A stretch of DNA of 64,000 nucleotides from Metabacillus idriensis. GTDB lineage: Bacteria > Bacillota > Bacilli > Bacillales > Bacillaceae. Location: contig NZ_WKKF01000012.1 in assembly GCF_009674765.1 (NCBI RefSeq), positions 30,135 through 94,134 of the forward strand, given 5' to 3'. Position 1 is the first letter of the stretch. Each line of letters begins with the position of its first letter. A model generated the notes under the pieces. The model was not told the DNA's origin. It saw nothing but the letters and a program-made list of their open reading frames with translations, and ran no database searches. The position numbers and the translations under genes are program-made. Shown here in pieces: positions 9,187 through 17,123 of this stretch.

Positions 9187-9344
9187 TTTGCAGATCCTTC
9201 TCATATAAATTCAATTTTATATATATCTAAAATAAGATTAATTTTTATTTTTCTCAAGATATATTCCGTAAGTAACTGTTATTAAGTGTGAAAATATGCT
9301 ATAAATTTCTAGTAACGTTTTTTATTTTTGACAGGAGGACGATC

Positions 9345-10013
9345 ATGCACCAAGTTCGAATACTCGAAGGCTTACTGAACCCTTTTGCCTATTTTGAAAA
9401 GCTTCATGAATCAGAAAAAGAAAAAGGTCTCTTACTCAGAATAGCTGCACTTATAGGATTAAGTCTGCTGCTTGCTGCAGGCAGCGCTTATTTAGGCATA
9501 CATACGGAAGAAATCATGAAGCTGATGGATACAGTTGGCAGAGAAAAGCTGGAATCCGCTAAACTTCTTTTCGGGATTGGCGGGCTTTTATCCGGGTTAC
9601 TTTCTCCTGTGTTTACAATTTTATTTTTCACATTTGTTTTTAGAGTGTTTTTTTATGATATAGGGTGGAGCAAGCTTTTTACGATAGGGCTGTTTCCTGC
9701 CATTCTATTATTTATTCAAAAAGCGCTGAACTTCCCGCTTTTTTATTTTTTAGGAATCAATTCTGAATCCTCGCCTTTCGGTTTTGGAGTTCTGATTCAG
9801 TTAATGACAGATCAGGCTTTCCTTGTGAATGCACTAAGTCAAGTTACGGTTTTTTTAATATGGAGTACGTGGATCCAAATGGCAGCTCTGAAAAAGATGT
9901 CGGATAAAACGATGAAATCGATCATAAGCATTGTGATATTTGCTCATTTTATCTTTATATTGGTCACTGCTGCATTCGTTTTATTGACGCAAAACTTGGG
10001 AATTTTGCTGTAG
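9345..10013 (+). CDS. Yip1-family membrane protein, YknW-like
   Basis: 222 aa. The frame is open from 9288, but AGGAGG (9333-9338) sits 6 bases before the ATG at 9345. Five hydrophobic segments follow a short cytosolic N-terminus that contains LNPFAYFEKL, typical of YIP1-domain proteins. In B. subtilis, YknW is a Yip1 protein that helps assemble the YknXYZ ABC exporter, which protects against the SdpC toxin. The next gene, 8 bp downstream, is a YknX-like adaptor, which supports the assignment. No yknY/yknZ ABC genes follow here. Confidence 0.8.
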   Translation: MHQVRILEGLLNPFAYFEKLHESEKEKGLLLRIAALIGLSLLLAAGSAYLGIHTEEIMKLMDTVGREKLESAKLLFGIGGLLSGLLSPVFTILFFTFVFRVFFYDIGWSKLFTIGLFPAILLFIQKALNFPLFYFLGINSESSPFGFGVLIQLMTDQAFLVNALSQVTVFLIWSTWIQMAALKKMSDKTMKSIISIVIFAHFIFILVTAAFVLLTQNLGILL

Positions 10014-10021
10014 GGGGACAT

Positions 10022-11278
10022 ATGAAAAAGCAAACGTTGATCGGAATTATTACTACTATAAGTCTAGTATTCGTCATAATTAATATATCTATCATATTGA
10101 GCTCAGATCGCATAGAGCGTTCTAAAGCATTACATTCCTACTCCAATGTAGAAAACGGTGACTTAAAGAAACTGCTTTCTACTAAAGGAGTCGTGATTCC
10201 TTCTTCAAACTACTCCATTCAATATAATAAATCGTTAGGTGCAATTAATGAAGTATTGGTTTCTGAGGGAGATGCGGTTTTGGCAGGCGACATCCTCTTT
10301 GACTATCAAACTGGACACATCGAAGCTGAAATTGAAGAACTAGAACAGCAGATCAGCAGATTGACTGCACGGATTAGTTCTGCTGAATCTGAATTGTCAT
10401 CGCTTGAGCAGCAGCTGAGCGATGCACAATTTGACTCCACAGCTGATTCATTTGAAAATGACCCAATTGATGCAGAAACAACTATTCAAAACGATAACAG
10501 TGAAGAAATAATAAGCAATCAAATTGGCGACAAGCAGGATCAAATTGAGGATCTCAACTTGCAGGAGGACGGAGTGAATCAGAGAATCGCCCAGCTGCAG
10601 GGAGAGAAAGCGAAATATACGGTTACCAGCAAGATGGATGGAACAGTCACTGAAATCAATCCATATGCACAAACTGAAAATGACGCTGTAGTCTCCATTC
10701 ATTCGAATCAGCCTTTCCTGATTGAAGGAAAGCTTTCAGAAAAACAAGCGGTTAAAGTGAAAGAAGGTCAAAAAGTAATAGCAGCCGCAAAGGTTCTACC
10801 TGAATTGAAGAAAGAAGGCACGGTAAAAGAACTGAAAATGGAGCCAATCGGTGTTCCAACCGTTGATGAGAAAGAAACCTTTTATCCATTTCGGGCTGAA
10901 TTGATTGAAGCCGTGGAGACTTGGCATCACGGATATCACATCAATCTTGATATCGTCCTTGAAGAGCGGAATGGAGTTGTCGTCATACCTGATTCTGCTA
11001 TTCAAAAAAAGGCAGGAAAAACCTTTGTTTACGTTATTAAAAATGGAAGGCTTGAAAAAAGAGAAATAAATCTTGGACTTGTGGTAAACAACCGCAACGA
11101 GGTACTGCAAGGAGTAGCACAGGGTGAGCGAATCGTCAGTTTTCCATCGGGTGATTTAAGAGATAAGATGGAGATATTCATGCCAATTCATCATCGTTAT
11201 GTTGAAGAGAAAACGCTGAAAGCATTTACTGGTGAACAGATAATCCGGTTGATTTTAAGAGGGATCGTTCATAAATAA
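10022..11278 (+). CDS. Membrane-fusion (HlyD/YknX-like) efflux adaptor
   Basis: 418 aa. One N-terminal transmembrane anchor (about 7-27), a lipoyl-like half (SLGAINEVLVSEGDAV), a coiled-coil hairpin rich in Glu/Gln/Ser (about 98-200, interrupted by an acidic linker), the second lipoyl half (VTSKMDGTVTEINP) and beta-barrel domains. These proteins link an inner-membrane exporter to the cell exterior. It is the second gene of an operon with the YknW-like protein; no ATPase or permease gene follows, so the transporter partner must be encoded elsewhere or is missing. Confidence 0.85.
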   Translation: MKKQTLIGIITTISLVFVIINISIILSSDRIERSKALHSYSNVENGDLKKLLSTKGVVIPSSNYSIQYNKSLGAINEVLVSEGDAVLAGDILFDYQTGHIEAEIEELEQQISRLTARISSAESELSSLEQQLSDAQFDSTADSFENDPIDAETTIQNDNSEEIISNQIGDKQDQIEDLNLQEDGVNQRIAQLQGEKAKYTVTSKMDGTVTEINPYAQTENDAVVSIHSNQPFLIEGKLSEKQAVKVKEGQKVIAAAKVLPELKKEGTVKELKMEPIGVPTVDEKETFYPFRAELIEAVETWHHGYHINLDIVLEERNGVVVIPDSAIQKKAGKTFVYVIKNGRLEKREINLGLVVNNRNEVLQGVAQGERIVSFPSGDLRDKMEIFMPIHHRYVEEKTLKAFTGEQIIRLILRGIVHK

Positions 11279-11285
11279 GAAGAAT

Positions 11286-11334
11286 AAGAGACGGAAATGA
11301 CATTGAGGGCAAAATGTCATTTTCGTCTCTTTTC
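11286..11334 (+). terminator. Terminator of the yknWX-like operon
   Basis: A 19-bp stem (AAGAGACGGAAATGACATT against its complement, one G-T wobble) with an 8-base loop, followed by a T-rich run. Confidence 0.9.
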
Positions 11335-11357
11335 TTATGGCATATCTTCATAATTTC

Positions 11358-11400
11358 TTATTATTCCATTTAACTTGAATTAACAAACTCTCTTTATACT
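11358..11400 (+). promoter_or_regulatory. Candidate PhoP-box repeats and -10 of the GDPD gene
   Basis: TTTAAC (11369), TTAACA (11380) and TCTTTA (11391) recur with an 11-bp period just upstream of a TATACT -10 (11395-11400). PhoP boxes in B. subtilis are TT(A/C/T)A(C/T)A repeats at this spacing, and glpQ is in the Pho regulon there. Only TTAACA matches exactly. Confidence 0.3.
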
Positions 11401-11440
11401 TTTTAGGTAGAAGCAGAAAAAGGATAAAGGAGATGGGCAG

Positions 11441-12520
11441 ATGAAAAGGAAGAAAATTTTATGTGCAGCAATGGCAGCCCTAATGATGGGAAGTGCCGCT
11501 TCAGCTGGCAATGGACAAACCGTTTCAGCGGCTGAGTGGACTATCAATGGATCAAATGAATTTGATCTTCAGGCACACCGGGGCGGCATGGGACTTACAG
11601 TGGAATCTACGATTGCATCATTCTCTAAAGCTCTTGAACTCGGAGTGAACACTCTTGAGCTGGATGTGCAGATAACGGAAGATCATCAGGCTGTTGTGAC
11701 ACATGACCGCCAGATTTCTGGAGGAAACTGTCAGGATACCGGTCCTGCATTCGCTGATGATCCTGAGTATCCCTACGTTGGGAAATACATAAAAAACCTT
11801 ACGCTTGAGCAAATCCGCACTCTTGACTGCGGTTCGAAAACGAAGCCCCAATATCCGGGACAAGAGACCAGTCCAGGTGCTAAAATGCCGCTGCTCATAG
11901 AAGTTTTTGATCTGGTTAAACGGTACAATGCTAAGAAAGTTCAAATGAATATTGAAACAAAGGTAGAAGCGGGTGCTCCTCATGAAACCGCCCCGCGTGA
12001 GGAATTTGTCCAAATTGTAGCCAAAGAAGTCCGCGAGGCAGAGATGCTTGATAGAGTTACAATTCAAAGCTTCGATTGGGGTTCACTGATGCGCATGCGT
12101 GAAGTTGAACCAAGTCTTCCGATCGTAGCGCTTACGAATGGTCCGCAATTTTTGCAGCCAGGCCAGCCTGGAGCATCTCCATGGCTAGGAGGAATAGACA
12201 TAGATGATTTTGACGGGGACTTAGTGGCGGCAGCCCAGTCATTTGGTGCAGATGCCATCTCGCCAGTACACGGATTTCCCCAAAACGGCAAAGTCACCGA
12301 TGAAAACTACGAACCGTATGTAACAAAACAAATGGTGGAAGATGCACACGCTGCAGGAATAAAAGTGATTCCCTGGACAGTAGATGACATCCCGACTATG
12401 GACAAGCTGGTAGAAGATGGTGTTGACGGAATGATCACTGATTATCCCGATCGTTTGAGGGAAGTGATGTCACTGCATGGGTTTAAAATGCCTAAAGGGT
12501 ATAAAGCGCCAAAAAAATAA
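11441..12520 (+). CDS. Secreted glycerophosphodiester phosphodiesterase (GlpQ-like)
   Basis: 359 aa. Hydrolyses glycerophosphodiesters to glycerol-3-phosphate and an alcohol, outside the cell. A basic N-terminus and hydrophobic core (6-22) form a signal peptide, with cleavage likely after ASA (22) or VSA (30). Catalytic GDPD residues are visible: His46-Arg47, Glu73, Asp75 and His88; ETKVEAG and IQSFDW follow later in the fold. In B. subtilis GlpQ degrades teichoic acid under phosphate starvation; the upstream region has possible PhoP repeats. AAGGAGATG precedes the ATG. Monocistronic. Confidence 0.92.
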   Translation: MKRKKILCAAMAALMMGSAASAGNGQTVSAAEWTINGSNEFDLQAHRGGMGLTVESTIASFSKALELGVNTLELDVQITEDHQAVVTHDRQISGGNCQDTGPAFADDPEYPYVGKYIKNLTLEQIRTLDCGSKTKPQYPGQETSPGAKMPLLIEVFDLVKRYNAKKVQMNIETKVEAGAPHETAPREEFVQIVAKEVREAEMLDRVTIQSFDWGSLMRMREVEPSLPIVALTNGPQFLQPGQPGASPWLGGIDIDDFDGDLVAAAQSFGADAISPVHGFPQNGKVTDENYEPYVTKQMVEDAHAAGIKVIPWTVDDIPTMDKLVEDGVDGMITDYPDRLREVMSLHGFKMPKGYKAPKK

Positions 12521-12538
12521 CTGGAATTTTGATTTAAG

Positions 12539-12569
12539 TGCAATCCCAATAAGAGGGATTGCATTTTTT
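12539..12569 (+). terminator. Terminator of the GDPD gene
   Basis: TGCAATCCC, 7-base loop, GGGATTGCA, then TTTTTT. Confidence 0.92.
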
Positions 12570-12587
12570 AATTACATTCTATTAAAA

Positions 12588-12619
12588 GACCATAAAAAAA
12601 TCAGCCTTTTTTTATGGTC
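12588..12619. repeat. Perfect 13-bp inverted repeat
   Basis: GACCATAAAAAAA, six bases, then the exact complement. It is AT-rich and has no T-tail beyond the stem. It may be a second, bidirectional terminator or part of the promoter region of the small ORF downstream. Confidence 0.6.
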
Positions 12620-12695
12620 GATATGGTATGGTTGAGTAGGAAATAAAAGGATTTTCTTGTATGTATTTAATGTGAAAAACTAGTGTGAGGAGACT

Positions 12696-12758
12696 ATGAG
12701 TATGAACACAATTAAGAGGATTTTAAAATACTTAAAGGGCTCAGGAAACGGGCGATAA
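12696..12758 (+). CDS. Possible 20-aa cationic peptide
   Basis: MSMNTIKRILKYLKGSGNGR, opened by GTGAGGAG 4-5 bases before the ATG (an ATG six bases on has a longer spacing). The peptide has a net charge of about +6 and an amphipathic IKRILKYLK helix. It could be a leader peptide, a small membrane-active peptide, or chance. No homologue is known to me. Confidence 0.35.
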   Translation: MSMNTIKRILKYLKGSGNGR

Positions 12759-12782
12759 AGGTTTCTGTAAGCAGGAGGTAAA

Positions 12783-12857
12783 TTGATTGTTTTTATAAAA
12801 TGTTTTTTCTCAAGTTTCATAATAAAACTATTAAAATGGGGTCATAAAATTGAATAA
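12783..12857 (+). CDS. Possible 24-aa upstream ORF overlapping the GNAT start
   Basis: A strong AGGAGGT (12774-12780) is followed by TTG at 12783 and a 24-codon hydrophobic/basic ORF whose stop lies inside the start region of the acetyltransferase at 12850. The acetyltransferase itself has only a weak GGGG site, so translation could be coupled. Speculative. Confidence 0.25.
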   Translation: MIVFIKCFFSSFIIKLLKWGHKIE

Positions 12858-13389
12858 TAGTTGGGAAGGGAAATTAGTTCGGCTGAGACCCGTTCAGCTG
12901 TCTGACTGGGAGAAATTTCACAATGATGGCTTAGATTCAGAAATAGCAAGGTTAAATGATGCAATATATGGGCCGAGATCAGAAGAGGGAACTAGAAAAT
13001 GGACAGAGGAAGAGACAAAGAAAGGCTGGGATGGACATCATGTCAGACTTGCTATCGAAAATTTCGATGGGGAATTAGTCGGCAGTTTAAATACCGACAA
13101 ATGTGACCCTCGAAACGGGACGTTTAGTTATGGTGTCAGTCTTTTCCGTGAGCATTGGAAAAAAGGATACGCAAACGATGCAATAAAGGTTTTATTGCGA
13201 TATTTTTTCAATGAACTCCGTTATGAAAAAGTAAATGCCTATGTTTACAGCTTTAATGATGATTCGATTCGGCTTCATAACCGGCTTGGTTTTAAGGAGG
13301 AAGGGCGTTTGCGTCATATGGTTTATACAAAAGGAAGACACTGGGATATGCTGGTTTTTGGTTTGACAAAACAAGAATATATTTCTTAG
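12850..13389 (+). CDS. GNAT acetyltransferase, RimJ/RimL type
   Basis: 179 aa with a TTG start. GKLVRLRPVQLSDW is the usual beginning of RimJ/RimL-type GNATs; GYANDAIKVLLRYFF is the acetyl-CoA loop and helix, and HNRLGFKEEGRLRH the conserved C-terminal motif. The acceptor (protein N-terminus, antibiotic or metabolite) is unknown. It has a weak ribosome site, but a strong one lies 70 bp upstream in front of a short overlapping ORF. It converges on the ABC exporter and shares the terminator at 13423-13459. Confidence 0.85.
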   Translation: MNNSWEGKLVRLRPVQLSDWEKFHNDGLDSEIARLNDAIYGPRSEEGTRKWTEEETKKGWDGHHVRLAIENFDGELVGSLNTDKCDPRNGTFSYGVSLFREHWKKGYANDAIKVLLRYFFNELRYEKVNAYVYSFNDDSIRLHNRLGFKEEGRLRHMVYTKGRHWDMLVFGLTKQEYIS

Positions 13390-13422
13390 TGAAGTAGTAT
13401 ACACATTTATCTGAATGTAAGC

Positions 13423-13459
13423 AGAGGAGCTGCCCTCCATTAATCAGGGCAGCTCCTCT
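13423..13459. terminator. Hairpin between converging genes
   Basis: A perfect 14-bp stem, AGAGGAGCTGCCCT against its complement, loop of 9. The T-run is short on both sides. Confidence 0.85.
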
Positions 13460-13463
13460 TTGT

Positions 13464-15206
13464 CTAAACTGATAAATCAAATTGTTTTGCATAAAGGTGT
13501 GAATAAGCTCCGTTAAGTGCCAGCAATGATTCATGAGTACCTTGTTCAGCGATGCCATTTTCATTTAAGACAACAATTCGCTTCGCATTGCGGATTGTTG
13601 AAAGACGATGGGCAATCACAATAGTTGTACGTCCTTTTGCTAACCACTCCAATGATCCCTTTATAATGCTTTCACTTTCGTTATCAAGTGCACTTGTTGC
13701 CTCATCTAAGATGAGAATAGGAGGATTTTTCAGAAATACACGTGCAATGCTTAGCCGCTGCTTTTGGCCTCCAGAGAGTTTGACACCCCGTTGTCCGATT
13801 TCCGAGTGGTAGCCATTTGGCAAGCTCATGATAAAGTCATGTGCATTGGCAAGCTTAGCTGCCTCAATAATTTCAGTGTCGCTCGCTGCAGGATCTCCGT
13901 ATCGGATATTTTCCATTACTGTTCCTGAAAAAAGGTAAACATCCTGCAGTACAACACCAATGTTCTTTCTTAATGACTGCAGATCAATATCGCGGATATC
14001 GATTCCGTCTATTAAAATGCTCCCGCCAGTTACATCATAAAAGCGTGGGATGAGTGAGCATAAAGTCGTTTTTCCAGCACCAGATGGACCAACTAGCGCA
14101 ATGTATTCTCCAGGCATAATTTGAAGAGACAGGTTCTCTATGACATTGTTCAAATTTTCTTCGTAACGGAACGATACTTGATTGAATTCAATTTCACCAG
14201 ATATTTCTGACAAGGTCACAGGATTCGGTTTATTTTCAATGGCAGGCTTCAGATACATGATTTCCATAAAGCGCTGAAAGCCAGTGATTCCTTCCTGAAG
14301 CTGAGTGCTCATATGAGTCAATCGCTGAATTGGCTCAATCATAAAGCTGATATACAGTAAAAAAGTGATTAAATCCGCTAAATCTAATGTTTTGTTCACG
14401 ATACTGGCACTGCCGAATATTATCACTGTGATTGTAATCAGCTGGATAATTGTTTCAAAACTATTGTATAACAATGCCTCAGCCTTATAAGTGTTTTTTC
14501 GGCTGTCAAGAAAACGATTATTTTCCCGGTCGAACTTTTCAATCTCTATTTGCTCATTGGCAAAAGATTTTACTGTGCGTATTCCAGATAAACTATCTTC
14601 AGTCTGTGCATTTACGTCTGCGATTCTTTCTTTGTTGTTACGCAATGCCTTGTTCAGCATTTTATTAAAATATAAAGCAAAGACACCTAAAAATGGCAAA
14701 AAACAGAAGACAGCAATCGTCAATGGAGCGTTTATAAAAATCAATATCACAAATGCTCCAATAAAACGGACAACGTATTTAACGTAGTCCTCTGGACCAT
14801 GATGGTAAAGCTCGGATAGAAGCAGCAGGTCATTAGTTATTCGGGACATAAGCTGTCCTGTCTTTTCTTTATCGTAAAAGCTAGAGGAAAGCTTCTGCAT
14901 GTGGGCAAACAGCTCACTGCGCATATCACTCTCCATCCGCGCACCTATTTCATGACCTTTGTAGTCTACAAAATAGTTTCCGAGATTCTGAATGGCGGCT
15001 AACACAAGCATGAGCCCGCCGATCAAATACACTTTATTCAGCGCAATAGACAAGTTACCTTCCAGAACATCCTTCGTAATATACCTGACAAGAAGCGGAA
15101 ACACCAAAGTCACAGCTGATACGATAAAGGCGCATGCCAATACTGAAAGAAACAGTGTTAAATAAGGTTTATAATAGGAGAAAAATTTTTTTACTGGAAA
15201 ACGCAT
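13464..15206 (-). CDS. ABC exporter, fused permease and ATPase
   Basis: 580 aa half-transporter of the MsbA/BmrA type. Six transmembrane helices fill residues 15-300. The ATPase domain follows, with Walker A GPSGAGKTT, the Q-loop in VLQDVYLF, signature LSGGQKQR, Walker B ILILDEATSALD and the H-loop IVIAHRLS. It probably works as a homodimer exporting drugs or lipids. The ribosome site AAGGGG, 6 bases before the ATG, sits in the 3' arm of an mRNA hairpin, and an 18-codon ORF with a very strong ribosome site lies just upstream, which suggests control at the level of translation. Confidence 0.92.
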   Translation of the reverse strand: MRFPVKKFFSYYKPYLTLFLSVLACAFIVSAVTLVFPLLVRYITKDVLEGNLSIALNKVYLIGGLMLVLAAIQNLGNYFVDYKGHEIGARMESDMRSELFAHMQKLSSSFYDKEKTGQLMSRITNDLLLLSELYHHGPEDYVKYVVRFIGAFVILIFINAPLTIAVFCFLPFLGVFALYFNKMLNKALRNNKERIADVNAQTEDSLSGIRTVKSFANEQIEIEKFDRENNRFLDSRKNTYKAEALLYNSFETIIQLITITVIIFGSASIVNKTLDLADLITFLLYISFMIEPIQRLTHMSTQLQEGITGFQRFMEIMYLKPAIENKPNPVTLSEISGEIEFNQVSFRYEENLNNVIENLSLQIMPGEYIALVGPSGAGKTTLCSLIPRFYDVTGGSILIDGIDIRDIDLQSLRKNIGVVLQDVYLFSGTVMENIRYGDPAASDTEIIEAAKLANAHDFIMSLPNGYHSEIGQRGVKLSGGQKQRLSIARVFLKNPPILILDEATSALDNESESIIKGSLEWLAKGRTTIVIAHRLSTIRNAKRIVVLNENGIAEQGTHESLLALNGAYSHLYAKQFDLSV

Positions 15207-15212
15207 GATTTA

Positions 15213-15249
15213 CCCCTTTTTTGTGTTATTTAAATACACATATAAGGGG
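15213..15249 (-). promoter_or_regulatory. mRNA hairpin masking the ABC exporter's ribosome site
   Basis: Read on the minus strand: CCCCTT (15249-15244) pairs with AAGGGG (15218-15213), and TGTGT (15240-15236) with ACACA (15226-15222), around a 9-base AT loop. AAGGGG is the exporter's Shine-Dalgarno. Just upstream, GTGTTCCCTC (15258-15249) can pair with the leader ORF's last codons, GAGGG-TGA-AACAC (15287-15275). Confidence 0.5.
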
Positions 15250-15266
15250 AGGGAACACCGTTTACA

Positions 15267-15323
15267 TTAAGAAAGTGTTTCACCCTCATATGCTGGTGCT
15301 GTTTGATTGGTCATGTTTTTCAT
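15267..15323 (-). CDS. 18-aa leader-peptide-like ORF ahead of the ABC exporter
   Basis: MKNMTNQTAPAYEGETLS. AAGGAGGA (15338-15331) lies 7 bases before the ATG, the strongest ribosome site in this region. The stop is 60 bp from the exporter's ATG and 17 bases before the hairpin that masks the exporter's ribosome site. This is the arrangement of leader peptides that control antibiotic-resistance ABC genes by ribosome stalling. No sequence similarity to a known leader was recognised, so the role is inferred from position. Confidence 0.5.
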   Translation of the reverse strand: MKNMTNQTAPAYEGETLS

Positions 15324-15520
15324 TTAAATTTCCTCCTTGTATGTTAGTACTATTATTGTAAGCGATTTTATGGAGAAATGAACTAAAAAAGTATTTTATT
15401 GGTTCATAAGTCAAGGATCAATCATTATTCGATATCTATATAAGGACATTCACCCATTCCCTTTTTTAAGAATACATTGCAGCATATTATTTCTTTTTAA
15501 TTTCTAAGGAGGACAGTTTA

Positions 15521-15889
15521 ATGTATTATCATTACACACCAGTTCCGTACAGCGGATACAATGATTTGAGCGCAAATCATACGAGTCTTTATGGAGACGA
15601 AAGGCAAGCGCCGACATTTCCGCCGCCGCAGCAATTTGCGCAGCAAGTTCCTCAAACTTTTTTTTCTAATTTCTTGCCGACGAATCAAATCCGGTCGGCG
15701 ATGTGTCAATGCATAGGAAGATGGGGCTTACTCGGATTAAGGTTTCAAAGTCCTTTTGGAAGAGATTTATGGTTTTTTCCTACAGAGATTAGGCAAAATA
15801 GTGTTTCAGGGTACACATGGCAAGGCGGCCTCAGTCAAAGAGCCCGTTATAATTATTCAGAAATCAGAAATTTTATCTGTTCAACATGA
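15521..15889 (+). CDS. Uncharacterised Bacillaceae protein with a GRWGL...GRDLWFFP core
   Basis: 122 aa. The first 60 residues are rich in Tyr, Pro, Gln and Ala and look disordered. A compact C-terminal part (CQCIGRWGLLGLRF, then GRDLWFFPTEI, then SVSGYTWQG) resembles a family of unstudied Bacillus proteins. No signal peptide or membrane helix is seen. The composition would suit a spore or surface protein, but that is a guess. A strong AAGGAGGA precedes the ATG. Monocistronic, ending at the hairpin at 15968. Confidence 0.65.
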   Translation: MYYHYTPVPYSGYNDLSANHTSLYGDERQAPTFPPPQQFAQQVPQTFFSNFLPTNQIRSAMCQCIGRWGLLGLRFQSPFGRDLWFFPTEIRQNSVSGYTWQGGLSQRARYNYSEIRNFICST

Positions 15890-15967
15890 TTCTTTAGCTG
15901 AAAACAGGCATTAGAGATGCCGTAAAGGGAAATTTCAATATACAAGCCATATGGAAAGATAAAGAAG

Positions 15968-15990
15968 CACCATTTAGGATGGTGTTTTTT
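15968..15990 (+). terminator. Terminator
   Basis: CACCAT, TTAGG loop, ATGGTG, TTTTTT. A close relative with a longer arm lies at 20050-20079. Confidence 0.85.
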
Positions 15991-16226
15991 GTTATTTCCA
16001 AAAATATAAAAAAAACTTCACATTATGAAATTTTAGATTCAAAGGAAAAAAAATTGAGTCACTTAAAGAAGTTTCTTGAAAATAAAAGGATTCTTAAAAG
16101 GAAAAGAGAATTGTTCAAATTTAAACCTGCGAGAAGACAATTTTTTGAAACTGCTTTTAGCAGAAGAGTTCCGACATAAATCGTCAATAAGATCTAAAAA
16201 TGAAAGATTTAAAAGAGGTGTTCATA

Positions 16227-16727
16227 TTGAAGAATGATCAAGTAATTGAAATCTACAAAGATCGTCTGCAGCACTATTCGGAGGTACAGTTAAGGCATAT
16301 TTCTGAAGAAGGGACTTGGTCTATCGGCCAAATGTATCTCCACTTGATTGAGGTTGCGTTTGAGTATCTTGAAAATGTTGAAGCTTGTGCAGAAGCAACT
16401 GAAGAGCAAAAACTAGGGAAGACCGAAGCGGGTGAGAATTTGTTCGAACGAGGCGGTTTTCCACCCATTAAAATCAAATTGCCTGATGATCCTGAAAACA
16501 CACCAAGCAATAGCAGAAGGAAAGATGACCTAATGCAAGGACTCATTCAAGTAGAAGAGAAAATGGGAGAGTGGGAAGGGAAGGTAGATGCGATTAATCC
16601 AAACTTTAAAGTAAAACATAGGGGATTTGGCTGGCTCAATGCAAGGGAATGGTTCGAGTTGGTCGACATGCATTTTCGTCACCACTTCCGTCAAAAGACA
16701 GAATTAGAAGAAAAGGTTGGGCTATGA
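16227..16727 (+). CDS. DinB-superfamily protein
   Basis: 166 aa, predicted all-helical. SIGQMYLHLIEVAFEYLENVE near the N-terminus and HFRHHFRQK near the C-terminus supply the three histidines that usually hold a metal in the DinB four-helix bundle. Many members are thiol-dependent transferases; the substrate here is unknown. The frame opens at 16200, but AGAGGTG is correctly spaced only for the TTG at 16227. Monocistronic; a terminator lies at 16838. Confidence 0.75.
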   Translation: MKNDQVIEIYKDRLQHYSEVQLRHISEEGTWSIGQMYLHLIEVAFEYLENVEACAEATEEQKLGKTEAGENLFERGGFPPIKIKLPDDPENTPSNSRRKDDLMQGLIQVEEKMGEWEGKVDAINPNFKVKHRGFGWLNAREWFELVDMHFRHHFRQKTELEEKVGL

Positions 16728-16837
16728 ACACTGAGAGGAATGCGAAATGGGTAAGTGAGAAGAAGGTGGAATATTATTTAGCTGTCTATGATCTGGTGTG
16801 AAATTGTAAGTATGACCCATGAGATAAGAACGATAAC

Positions 16838-16875
16838 GCCCATTCATTTCGTTAAATTGAATGGGCATTTTTTTG
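16838..16875 (+). terminator. Terminator
   Basis: GCCCATTCA, 11-base loop, TGAATGGGC, then ATTTTTTT. It follows the DinB gene at about 110 bp. Confidence 0.88.
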
Positions 16876-17010
16876 ACTTAAAACGGAATATAATCGATAA
16901 GAAATGATGGAAAATGTTCCCAACATTACCGTTTCACGATTAAACCCATAATAAAAATATGTGCTAAACGTTGATAACACTGCTTTTTTGATTTAATGAA
17001 AAACATCGAT

Positions 17011-17054
17011 ATATAATTTCATAAATTTAATATATATATTGAAATTATATTTCA
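17011..17054 (+). promoter_or_regulatory. Inverted repeats upstream of murQ, candidate operator
   Basis: ATATAATTTCA (17011-17021) and its exact complement (17040-17050) are 18 bases apart, and TGAAAT-TAT-ATTTCA (17040-17054) is itself a perfect palindrome. An RpiR-family MurR controls these genes in B. subtilis; this is a plausible binding site. The 16876-17123 gap holds nothing else that I recognise. Confidence 0.4.
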
Positions 17055-17123
17055 GTTTGTGTTATTCTCTTCCTGAGAACGATTTCAGGAACCGATTTCA
17101 ATTCATAGATAAGGGTGATCATC

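Noticed and set aside
15979-16179. 66-codon ORF on the plus strand
   Set aside because: It begins inside the terminator's T-run, has no ribosome site and a chance-like lysine-rich composition.
16955-16975. cre-like site upstream of murQ
   Set aside because: AAACGTT fits the core, but four positions of the consensus mismatch.
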